In this document: positions 16,904 to 25,537 of the stretch, in pieces
Numbering within the stretch: position 1 is the stretch's first letter
How the letters are laid out: every line of letters begins with the position of its first letter
Assembly (NCBI GenBank): GCA_938083015.1
Contig: CALKCX010000006.1
Location: forward strand, 1-37,445
Origin: an uncultured Microcaldota archaeon
GTDB lineage: Archaea; Micrarchaeota; Micrarchaeia; Anstonellales; J096
Direction of reading: 5' to 3'
DNA: 37,445 nucleotides
Made by a program: the position numbers and the translations under genes
Notes under the pieces: generated by a model
Told to the model about the DNA's origin: nothing
The model's input: the letters and a program-made list of their open reading frames with translations, nothing else
The model's database searches: none

Positions 16904-18067
16904 ATGGAATTTATCAATATAGGGACTTTTGGTCATGTTGATCATGGTAAATCGACTTTGACAACTGCATTAACAGGAGTGATTACAGATAGACATAGTG
17001 AAGAAATAAAAAGAGGAATTACTATAAGATTAGGTCATGCAGAATTCTATATTTATGAAAAAGACGGTAATTATTATAACAATTACGTAGAAGGGGCCAA
17101 ACCTGTAAAAGGAGTTTCAATAGTAGATGCTCCTGGTCATGAAGCTTTGTTAGCAATTGCAGTATCAGGTATATCATTGTTAGATGGTGCAATGTTGATA
17201 ATAGCTGCTAATGAACCTTGCCCTCAACCTCAAACTATTGAACATCTATATATGTTAAATTATCTAGGTATAAAAAATATAATAATTGTACAGACTAAAG
17301 TAGATACGGTAAGTAAAGAACAGGCATTGGAAAATTATGAACAAATATTGAAGTTTGTAAAAGGTACTATAGCAGAAGGTGCACCTATAATTCCAGTATC
17401 ATCAACGTATAAAATTAATATTGAATATTTACTAAGAGAACTTGTAAAAATTAGACCAAGTAGAAGAGAATTTAAAGTAAAAGACATAGGATTAGCTGTT
17501 AGAAGTTTTGATGTAAATAAACCCGGAATAAAGGTAGATGAAATGAAAGGAGCTGTATTAGGAGGAGCAATTTTAACAGGAGAATTTAAAATAGGTGAAG
17601 AGATAGAGATAAATCCAGGAATATATATTGAGAAAACGCAGAATTTTACACCAATACAAACTAAAATAGAATCTATATATAGAGAAAATTCAAGATTAGA
17701 GATTGCCAATAGAGATAGTGGTCTTGTAGCAATAGGTACAACTCTTGATCCAAATCTAGCTAAAGAAGATGGATTAGCAGGCAATCTAATTAGTAAACCT
17801 GGAGAATTAAGTGAACCTGTGAAAAGTATTACTGCTAATATAGATCTTGTAAAGAGATTAGATATAAACAATCCACCTCTTTCTATTGGAGAGAATCTAA
17901 TAGTAAACTATCTGTCTATATCTACACCTGCTTTAATAAAAAACATATCAAAAAAGAAAGTAGATATTGTATTAAAAAAACCTATACCTTTTATTAGCGA
18001 TAAGTTTGCAATATTTAGAAAAATTGGAAACAGATGGAGATTTGCTGGATTAGGTAATGTTATTTAA
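16904..18067 (+). CDS. eif2g: Translation initiation factor aIF2 subunit gamma
   Basis: INIGTFGHVDHGKSTLTTALTG, EIKRGITIRLGHAE, VSIVDAPGHEALLA, LDGAMLIIAANEPCPQPQTIEHL, TKVD. ATG at 16904 preferred to TTG at 16901. Confidence 0.95.
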   Translation: MEFINIGTFGHVDHGKSTLTTALTGVITDRHSEEIKRGITIRLGHAEFYIYEKDGNYYNNYVEGAKPVKGVSIVDAPGHEALLAIAVSGISLLDGAMLIIAANEPCPQPQTIEHLYMLNYLGIKNIIIVQTKVDTVSKEQALENYEQILKFVKGTIAEGAPIIPVSSTYKINIEYLLRELVKIRPSRREFKVKDIGLAVRSFDVNKPGIKVDEMKGAVLGGAILTGEFKIGEEIEINPGIYIEKTQNFTPIQTKIESIYRENSRLEIANRDSGLVAIGTTLDPNLAKEDGLAGNLISKPGELSEPVKSITANIDLVKRLDINNPPLSIGENLIVNYLSISTPALIKNISKKKVDIVLKKPIPFISDKFAIFRKIGNRWRFAGLGNVI

Positions 18068-18089
18068 AGCTTTCTTTTGATATAAAGTT

Positions 18090-18452
18090 ATGATACTAAA
18101 CTTAAGTCATAAAGATAAAAGTTATCGAATAGTAGTGGATGGTAAAGAATATCTGTTTTTAAATAAGAAAATAGGAGATGAAATAGATATTTCTCCAATA
18201 TTACCAGGTTATAAGATTAGACTAACAGGAGGTTCTGATGTTACAGGTACTCCTATGAGACCAGATCTTGAAGGTAATACTAGAAAATACCTTCTTGTAT
18301 CAGGAGGTGTAGGGTATAGACCAAAGAGAAAAGGAGAGAAGGCCAGAAAGTTGTTTAGAGGCAATGTCTATGGTCTAGATATAGTTCAAATCAATGCTGT
18401 TGTTTTACAAGCTGGTGATCAAACACCACCACATAGTCCTGCTAAGAAATAA
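18090..18452 (+). CDS. rps6e: 30S ribosomal protein S6e
   Basis: KIGDEIDISPILPGYKIRLTGGSDVTGTPMRPDLEGNTRKYLLVSGGVGYRPKRKGEKARKLFRGN; located directly after aIF2-gamma. Confidence 0.95.
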   Translation: MILNLSHKDKSYRIVVDGKEYLFLNKKIGDEIDISPILPGYKIRLTGGSDVTGTPMRPDLEGNTRKYLLVSGGVGYRPKRKGEKARKLFRGNVYGLDIVQINAVVLQAGDQTPPHSPAKK

Positions 18453-19166
18453 TCAAGTTAATACTACTTGATACTCTCCATCTTTGATTATAGCTACTAA
18501 TTTATTATCATAAAATAATCCTGCATATCCACGTATATTCATATTTAATCTAACTCCATGTATAACTTTTTTATACGTAATTTCATCTATATCAATTCTA
18601 CTCATTCTTAGATAAGGAAACATCTCTTCTATTGAATATATACGTATAGATTTTGGATTTGTAAAAATACGATAAGGGTTTACACTCATACTTTCATCTA
18701 TATCTCCAATAGCTATTCTTCTTAGATCTTCCATCTTTGCCCCTATTTGTTCATTTAATACTCTCATGTAATAGCCAGATTCTACTCTAGCTTTAAATAG
18801 TATTCTATCATTTAACACCTCTAATATCTCTAATTCGTACAATTCTCTATATCTTAATCTCTTAGCTACTGCACTTTGTAAAGGAGGTATTTGGGCATTT
18901 TTACCTATTTTTGACTTTAATCTTTTTATATCTAATTCATTGACTTTATGATCGAATTTAGCTAAACATATATAAGTTTTATCTAATCTAGTAAAGAATC
19001 TTAATAATCTCGTATACCTTCCTAATGCTATTAGCATTACTCCCCCGACATTTGGATCTAAAGTTCCAGAGTGACCTGCTTTAGTATTGTAAAGTCTACC
19101 TATTTTTGCTGTAAGGTCATGAGATAATATATTAGTAGGTTTATCGACAATTAAGATACCATTCAT
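18453..19166 (-). CDS. cbf5: Cbf5/TruB-family pseudouridine synthase (short form)
   Basis: GILIVDKPTNILSHDLTAKI, KAGHSGTLDPNVGGVMLIALGRYTRL (catalytic D), QIPPLQSAVAKRLRYRELYELEILE. Confidence 0.88.
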   Translation of the reverse strand: MNGILIVDKPTNILSHDLTAKIGRLYNTKAGHSGTLDPNVGGVMLIALGRYTRLLRFFTRLDKTYICLAKFDHKVNELDIKRLKSKIGKNAQIPPLQSAVAKRLRYRELYELEILEVLNDRILFKARVESGYYMRVLNEQIGAKMEDLRRIAIGDIDESMSVNPYRIFTNPKSIRIYSIEEMFPYLRMSRIDIDEITYKKVIHGVRLNMNIRGYAGLFYDNKLVAIIKDGEYQVVLT

Positions 19167-19711
19167 TTCAATAGTCCTTTTCTATAAAGCACCATCTCTA
19201 TAAGGGCAATTTCATCTTCTACTGTAAAATACGTAGTGTTGATAATAAGATGAGCTACATCAAACGGTCTACTAATGTCTATGTTGTATACGTTTAAATA
19301 TCTCTCGTAATTCTGCTTATCTCTTAATAATATATGTTTTTTAGCATGTTCATAATCCATTCCATCTCTAATCATTATTCTACGAATTCTTTCCTCTAAA
19401 TCTGTTGTTAAAAATACTTTTACATCAGCATCAGGTATTGTCCATATTGCCAACCAAGTAGCTATAATAGCATGTTGATGTTTTTTTACCTCTTCCTTGA
19501 TGTATCTATCGAATTCCTTGTCTATATTAGGGTTATTTTTAGCTATTTCTTGAAATTCCTCTAAGGTTATTCCCATAGAATTAGCTATATCTTTGAAAGA
19601 CGGTATTATTAATTCTATATTGATATTATGTTTTTCTTTCATATATTTATTTAATTCTTGTGCTAGAGTAGTCTTACCAACACCAACATATCCAGATATA
19701 GCTATTTTCAT
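19163..19711 (-). CDS. cmk: Cytidylate kinase-like P-loop kinase
   Basis: MKIAISGYVGVGKTTLAQELNKYM P-loop, IIATWLAIWTIPDADVKVFLTTDLEERIRRIMIRDGM; overlaps cbf5 by 4 nt, a common archaeal neighbourhood. Confidence 0.8.
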   Translation of the reverse strand: MKIAISGYVGVGKTTLAQELNKYMKEKHNINIELIIPSFKDIANSMGITLEEFQEIAKNNPNIDKEFDRYIKEEVKKHQHAIIATWLAIWTIPDADVKVFLTTDLEERIRRIMIRDGMDYEHAKKHILLRDKQNYERYLNVYNIDISRPFDVAHLIINTTYFTVEDEIALIEMVLYRKGLLK

Positions 19712-19758
19712 GTTTCTATATACGATATCTTTTTAAAAACGATTTTAAAGCTATATAT

Positions 19759-21468
19759 GTGACAGATGTTATCATTGCTGAAAAACCCAATGTTGCTAGG
19801 AAGATAAGTTCGATATTTAGCAATATAAAATACAGAAAATATAAGAATATAGGGTATTTTGAAAATGGGCATGTTGTTGTAATATCAGCAGTTGGACACG
19901 TATATAGATTAGATACGGATAAAAAAGGCTATCCTGTATTTGATGTTCAATGGAAACCGTCTTATCTTGTAGATAAAAAATTAAGTTATACACGCCCTTA
20001 TGTTGAATTAGCAGAGATGTGGAAAGATGCAGATAGAATAATTATAGCTACTGATTTTGATATAGAAGGTAGTTTAATAGGTTATAACTTAGCTAGATTT
20101 GCTATGACAGATCAAAGACTTTACAGGATGAAGTTTTCATCTATTACCTATGCGGAACTTAAGAGAGCTTGGGAAAACTTACAAGAGTTTGATTTTTACA
20201 ATGCATTAGCTGGAGAGGCCAGACATAAAATAGATTGGTTCTATGGTATAAATCTATCAAGATTTTTAATGAACAGTTTAAAAACCCAGAATATTAGTAA
20301 AGTGTTAAGTATAGGTAGAGTACAGGCACCATCTTTATCATTACTAATAGAACGAGAAGAGAGTATAGAGAATTTTATACCTAAAGAATTTTATTATGTC
20401 AATCTTAGAATACAAGATTACGTTTTCTCTAATGATAAAAGATTTGATAGTATAGAAGAACTGGAAAATTATATATCTAATCTTAAAAATAGGGGATTTG
20501 TTAATGTCGAAGATAGTATAGAAGAAATAGCGATATATCCTCTTAATCTTACAGATCTACAACAACTTGCTTATTATAATTATAGACTTTCGCCTAGTAA
20601 AACTCAGAGTATAGCACAGGAATTGTATGAAAAAGGATATATAAGCTATCCTAGAACATCGTCTAATGTATACCCTAAAGATCTAAATGTTAAAAAGATT
20701 CTTGAACAGTTAAAACAGTATGGTTTTGATAATTATATTTCAGAGTTATTACAGCAAGACGATATAAGGCCAAGGAAAGGTAAGAAAACAGATCCTGCAC
20801 ATCCGGCCATTTATCCTACTGGAGAAATACCTAGAGATTTGAATAAACAACAGAAACAAGTATACGAATTAGTATTAAGAAGTTTTATAGCTACTATGTA
20901 TAGACCAGTTGTGATTAAAAAGAAAGTATACAGTATAGATATTGGTGATGTATTCATAGCTAAAAGTTTAGAAATTGTTGATAAAAGCTTTTTAGACGGA
21001 TTATTCAATCTGGCCCCTTATAATAAGATTGAGGAAAAGAAAATATTACTAGAGACCGGCGAATACGATGTAGAATTAGAGAGAAAGACAGGTAAGACAA
21101 AACCTCCAAATAGGTATAATGAAGCTTCTATAATATCTAAACTAGAACAACTTAGATTAGGTACAAAGGCAACTCGAGCTATGATTTTAGATACGCTATT
21201 TGACAGAGGGTATATTAGAAAGACAAAAGGTAAGATATTTGTCAATCATCTAGGTAAGATTGTAAAAAAAGTATTATATCCTTATGTTCCAGATTTATTT
21301 GATGAAAAGTTTACTAGAGAATTAGAGGAAGATTTAGAGAATATACAGACAATAAAAGATGCTGATAAAGTTATTGAAAAAGCTAAAATTAGAATTGAAT
21401 CGATTTTCGAGAATTTAATTGGAAAAGAACAGGAAATTGGAGAATTATTGAAGGAAAATTTATATTAA
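19759..21468 (+). CDS. topA: Type IA DNA topoisomerase (archaeal Topo I/III)
   Basis: TDVIIAEKPNVARKI, ATDFDIEGSLIGYNLARF, VLSIGRVQAPSLSLLIERE, YEKGYISYPRTSSNVYP (catalytic Tyr). GTG start. Confidence 0.92.
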   Translation: MTDVIIAEKPNVARKISSIFSNIKYRKYKNIGYFENGHVVVISAVGHVYRLDTDKKGYPVFDVQWKPSYLVDKKLSYTRPYVELAEMWKDADRIIIATDFDIEGSLIGYNLARFAMTDQRLYRMKFSSITYAELKRAWENLQEFDFYNALAGEARHKIDWFYGINLSRFLMNSLKTQNISKVLSIGRVQAPSLSLLIEREESIENFIPKEFYYVNLRIQDYVFSNDKRFDSIEELENYISNLKNRGFVNVEDSIEEIAIYPLNLTDLQQLAYYNYRLSPSKTQSIAQELYEKGYISYPRTSSNVYPKDLNVKKILEQLKQYGFDNYISELLQQDDIRPRKGKKTDPAHPAIYPTGEIPRDLNKQQKQVYELVLRSFIATMYRPVVIKKKVYSIDIGDVFIAKSLEIVDKSFLDGLFNLAPYNKIEEKKILLETGEYDVELERKTGKTKPPNRYNEASIISKLEQLRLGTKATRAMILDTLFDRGYIRKTKGKIFVNHLGKIVKKVLYPYVPDLFDEKFTRELEEDLENIQTIKDADKVIEKAKIRIESIFENLIGKEQEIGELLKENLY

Positions 21469-21471
21469 CAT

Positions 21472-21557
21472 TGCAGGGGGTGGGATTTGAACCCACGAAC
21501 CCACAACGGGACCAGGTCTTAAGCCTGGCGCCTTTGACCAGACTTGGCTACCCCTGC
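21472..21557 (-). tRNA. tRNA-Leu(UAA)
   Basis: GCAGGGGTAGCCAAGTCTGGTCAAAGGCG-CCAGG-CTTAAGA-CCTGG-...-GTGGGTTCAAATCCCACCCCCTGCA; anticodon TAA, long variable arm, discriminator A. Confidence 0.93.
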
Positions 21558-21594
21558 AGTAATTTATTTAAAAACCTAAAAACATTTAAAAAGC

Positions 21595-24500
21595 ATGAGA
21601 TTAAAACTGCTTAAATTCAAGAATTTTAAATCTTTCAAAAATGCCGAGATTATATTTAATTCTAATCTTAATGTAATACTAGGCCCAAATGGATCTGGTA
21701 AAAGTAATATATGCGATGGTCTAAAGTTTGTTTTAGGAGAAAGATCTTTAACAAGCTTAAGAGTTAAGTCTTCTAAAGAATTAATACATGGTAATTCAGA
21801 TTATGCAGAAGTACTAGCTGTATTTGAATACGATGGAACAGAACTTATATTAGAAAGAGAAATTAAAGATGATAAAAATGTATATAAGGTGAATTCTAAA
21901 AAGGTTACATATGAAGAATATATGGAAGAATTATTGAAGTTAAATTTAGGAAATTCTTACAGATTTTTCATTATGCAAGGACAAGTTGAGAAGATAATTG
22001 GACTTAATAAAAATGAGAAAATGCAATTACTTTATGATGGGGCCGGAATACAGCAATTTGAGATAAGAAAATCAGAAATCCTTGAAGAGATGAAAACAAT
22101 CGATGAGAGAATCTCTCAATTATCTTTATTAATAGGAGAGAAGATGAAGTTTTTAGATGAATTAAAAGTCGAAAGTGAAAGAGCTTCTAATTATATAAAT
22201 ATTAAAAATAGATTAGAGATTTTACGTAATACTTTAGCTTATATTGATTATACGCGTATATCTAAAAACATCGAGACTATTAAGATTAAATTGCAAGAAT
22301 TGTTAAATACAAAAACAGAATTAGAACAAAAACTAGAACAACTTAGATCTCAAATAGAGACTATAAATCGTGAGAGAGAAGCTATATTGAATGAATTTAG
22401 AAGTAAAGAAATGTCTAAAATTCTAATCGATTTGACTGAGCAACAAGAGAATTTACAGAAGAGAAGAGCAGAACTAATGGATAAGCAAAGACTATTATTT
22501 GAGAGAAACAAGATGTATCAAAATCTTCTAACTAAAAGACAAGAAATTATTGAGAGAATTGGATGGTTAAAAAATAAAGTCAAAGATATAGACATGGGGA
22601 ATATACAGCAAAATCTAGATAGGTTGAAATCTATTAATCAAGAATTAATAGAGGTAGAAGCAGAATTGATGAATCTAAATGTAAAATATAGAGAATTTGC
22701 AGATATGTTAAAGAATGTGAATATAGAGCAACTTAAGTTAGAATTAGCTAGATTAAACAATGAAATATTAAACGTTTATAGACAAGATAGAGAATTAAGC
22801 GATCAGATAAAAACTATTGAAGAAGAGATTAGAAAACTGGAGAAAGAGAAAGAATTAAATCAAATACAATCCAATATATTGATATTAGAGAATTTTATTA
22901 AAGAATTAAAAGACAGGGTTGTTGGTATACACGATATGGTAATCAATCTAATAAGTTTTGATCCTAAATTAAAAAACGCAGTAGATGCCTTTGGTACACG
23001 TTTATTAAATATCGTGGTTGATGATGTAGATGTAGCTAAAAAGATAAACGAGATATTGAAAAATAGCAATATTAGATTAGGTAGAATTTCGATTATACCT
23101 CTTGCACAATTAAATGTGCCAAATTATAAAAATGTCAATATAGGTTTAGGACTATTGAAAAATCATATACAAACTGAAAGTAGATTTGAAAAAGTCTTAG
23201 ATTACGTATTTGGTGATGTTGTATTGATGAAAAGTTTTGATGAAGCTAAAATTCATATAGGTAAATACAGAATGGTCACATTAGATGGAGAGATGTTCGA
23301 ACCTACAGGTGTTATTACAATAGGTAGTTCTAATCTTAGTATAAGTTCAGCTAGATTGTACAGTGAGATTGTTAAGAAAATAGACGAATTAAAATCTAAG
23401 AAAGATAGTTTATCTGTAAAAAGAGAAGAGCTTGCTCATAAAATTGCAGAACTAAGAGAGAGAAAAGCAGCATTAGATAGTAAACTATCTGTGTTTTCAA
23501 ACAACCCATCTTTTGAAGACTTGTCTAAAATTGAAGATAGGATAAAAGAACTAACTAAGAGAAAAGAGGAGTTGAATAAAATAAAAGAAAGTCTAGAAAA
23601 AGATATTGCAATATACCAAGATAAGATAAAAGATATAGAAGAAATAGCTGCATTTAAAAAAGAAATCGAATTAAAACAAAGAGAACTTGAAGAGATAGAT
23701 AAGAATATAATAGATTTAGACCAAGAGATAAGAGAGTTAAATATAAATATAAGATCTATGAGTGATCAAATTAGAATAGAGGAATTAGCAATCGCCCAGA
23801 AGAGAAGACAATATTTTGAAATGGATCAAAAGATCAAAGAAAAGATAGAGGAGAGTAAACATAAAGAAGAGATGTTGAAAAATCTAGGATATGAACAACA
23901 AAAGATCTCTGAACAATTAGCAAATGTAGAGAAGAGTTATTACAGATATGAAAGAGAATTAAGTAACATGGAAATAGAGCTAAAAAACATAGCTTATAGA
24001 CAAGATATAGGTGTAATTCAAGGTGATAGAGAACAAATAGAAGCAGAGATTTCCGAACTTGAGTCCAATTTATTATCCTTAGGTAATATTAACTTTAGAG
24101 CTAAAGAAATGTACGATGCCTTAAGCAAAGATATCGGGGAAATAGATCAGAAAATAGAGAAATTAAGAGAAGAGAGAATACAACTTGTAAACATGCTAAA
24201 CGAGGTAGAAGCTAAAAAAGCATTATTTTTTAAAGATTTTATAAAAAGAGTAGACAATAGATTTAGAGAGTTAACTAAAACAATATCTGGTCTAGGGGAA
24301 GGTATTATTGAATTAGTAGATGATAACATTGATATTGTATTAATTAGAGATAATAAAAAGATTCGTTTAGAGTCTCTATCAGGAGGAGAGAAATCCTTGT
24401 TAGGATTACTATTAATATTTGCTATGAATCAAGAAAACCCCTTACCTATAACAGTATTCGATGAAGTAGATGCGGCACTTGATAAGATGAATAAAGATAG

Positions 24501-24645
24501 ATTGAAGAATTTCATATTATTAAATTCGGAAAAGACCCAGTTTATCATAGTTACACATAGTCAAGATTTAGCTAAAATAGGCAAGAACATAATAGGAGTA
24601 TCAAAAGTAGGAGATTCGTCAAGAATAGCGCAAATATCTATATAG
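21595..24645 (+). CDS. smc: Chromosome segregation protein SMC
   Basis: LKLLKFKNFKSFKNAEI, GPNGSGKSNICDGLKFVLGE, coiled coils, hinge region, ESLSGGEKSLLGLLLIFAMNQENPLPITVFDEVDAALD. Confidence 0.95.
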   Translation: MRLKLLKFKNFKSFKNAEIIFNSNLNVILGPNGSGKSNICDGLKFVLGERSLTSLRVKSSKELIHGNSDYAEVLAVFEYDGTELILEREIKDDKNVYKVNSKKVTYEEYMEELLKLNLGNSYRFFIMQGQVEKIIGLNKNEKMQLLYDGAGIQQFEIRKSEILEEMKTIDERISQLSLLIGEKMKFLDELKVESERASNYINIKNRLEILRNTLAYIDYTRISKNIETIKIKLQELLNTKTELEQKLEQLRSQIETINREREAILNEFRSKEMSKILIDLTEQQENLQKRRAELMDKQRLLFERNKMYQNLLTKRQEIIERIGWLKNKVKDIDMGNIQQNLDRLKSINQELIEVEAELMNLNVKYREFADMLKNVNIEQLKLELARLNNEILNVYRQDRELSDQIKTIEEEIRKLEKEKELNQIQSNILILENFIKELKDRVVGIHDMVINLISFDPKLKNAVDAFGTRLLNIVVDDVDVAKKINEILKNSNIRLGRISIIPLAQLNVPNYKNVNIGLGLLKNHIQTESRFEKVLDYVFGDVVLMKSFDEAKIHIGKYRMVTLDGEMFEPTGVITIGSSNLSISSARLYSEIVKKIDELKSKKDSLSVKREELAHKIAELRERKAALDSKLSVFSNNPSFEDLSKIEDRIKELTKRKEELNKIKESLEKDIAIYQDKIKDIEEIAAFKKEIELKQRELEEIDKNIIDLDQEIRELNINIRSMSDQIRIEELAIAQKRRQYFEMDQKIKEKIEESKHKEEMLKNLGYEQQKISEQLANVEKSYYRYERELSNMEIELKNIAYRQDIGVIQGDREQIEAEISELESNLLSLGNINFRAKEMYDALSKDIGEIDQKIEKLREERIQLVNMLNEVEAKKALFFKDFIKRVDNRFRELTKTISGLGEGIIELVDDNIDIVLIRDNKKIRLESLSGGEKSLLGLLLIFAMNQENPLPITVFDEVDAALDKMNKDRLKNFILLNSEKTQFIIVTHSQDLAKIGKNIIGVSKVGDSSRIAQISI

Positions 24646-24646
24646 A

Positions 24647-24718
24647 CGCCCCGGCCGGGACTCGAACCCGGATCACAGGCTCGACAGGCCTGTATGTTCG
24701 CCCTTACACCACCGGGGC
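24647..24718 (-). tRNA. tRNA-Asp(GUC)
   Basis: GCCCCGGTGGTGTAAGGGCGAACATA-CAGGC-CTGTCGA-GCCTG-TGAT-CCGGGTTCGAGTCCCGG-CCGGGGCG; anticodon GTC, discriminator G. Confidence 0.94.
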
Positions 24719-24729
24719 CTAACTTAATA

Positions 24730-25353
24730 TTATAATACTTTTTTTAAACCTTTTATAACTCCAATAGCAGCTTCTAAAGCATTGGCAACATAAATAGCTT
24801 TTTTACATTCTAAACTATTTCCTACTATGTATAACATACCTTTTTTGCCATCTTTCAATGCTAATTGGTATTCTGTTATATCTTCTGGAGAATCTCCTAT
24901 ATATATGAAATGTCTATCAAAATATGGATGTTTTACATCAACATCATCGATTACTTTTCTTATTAGACTAGCAAGATTATATTTTTCTGCCCATGTTTGT
25001 GCTTGAGATGAATGAGTAATCAAAATATTATCAATACCATGATTAAACACAATACTAAGTGCTGTCCTTGTATAATCAAAAGGTTTAGGATCTTTAATAG
25101 CTTCTCTATAAGTTTTTGCATCTCTAACTATACCTTGTACATTATCTTTGCCAATTAGTCTACTTATATATAATGCGTATACGTCCTTTGAATGTTTTTT
25201 AGCGTATGAACTTAGCATACTCCATTCTGATCTAAACTTATCTGGATCTATATTTACATCATGACCATGATCTCTTAAAGCTCTTTCTATTGCTCTTCTA
25301 GTTTTATCAGGTCTAGGTCTAAGTACTCCATCAAGATCCCAGTATACCCTCAT
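24730..25353 (-). CDS. HAD-superfamily hydrolase
   Basis: VYWDLDGVLRPRP (motif I), NILITHSSQAQ (motif II), IYIGDSPEDITEYQLA (motif IV). Confidence 0.8.
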   Translation of the reverse strand: MRVYWDLDGVLRPRPDKTRRAIERALRDHGHDVNIDPDKFRSEWSMLSSYAKKHSKDVYALYISRLIGKDNVQGIVRDAKTYREAIKDPKPFDYTRTALSIVFNHGIDNILITHSSQAQTWAEKYNLASLIRKVIDDVDVKHPYFDRHFIYIGDSPEDITEYQLALKDGKKGMLYIVGNSLECKKAIYVANALEAAIGVIKGLKKVL

Positions 25354-25368
25354 ATTAAATCAGCTCTT

Positions 25369-25460
25369 TGGGCCTGGTGGGATTTGAACCCACGACCTAC
25401 GGCTAGCTTAGACAGAGTGTCCTATAAGACCGTCGCTCTGCCTAGCTGAGCTACAGGCCC
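25369..25460 (-). tRNA. tRNA-Ile(UAU) with 18-nt intron at 37/38 (intron 25405-25422)
   Basis: Mature: GGGCCTGTAGCTCAGCTAGGCAGAGCGACGGT-CTTATAA-GCCGTAGGTCGTGGGTTCAAATCCCACCAGGCCCA. Intron GGACACTCTGTCTAAGCT; full bulge-helix-bulge fold (ACGGT/GCCGT, CTA bulge, CTTA/TAAG, TAG bulge, GACA/TGTC). Confidence 0.9.
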
Positions 25461-25537
25461 TAATTATATCAACAGTTACTATTTTAAATTTTATCAATTT
25501 TACAAATAATTTAAAAAACAATATTTTATATAAACAT

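Noticed and set aside
17335-17871. 178-aa antisense ORF
   Set aside because: Lies completely within the well-supported aIF2-gamma gene on the opposite strand; its composition reflects reverse reading of the coding strand.
20811-21245. Minus-strand ORFs 20811-21008 and 21018-21245
   Set aside because: Antisense to topA; AT-rich chance ORFs.
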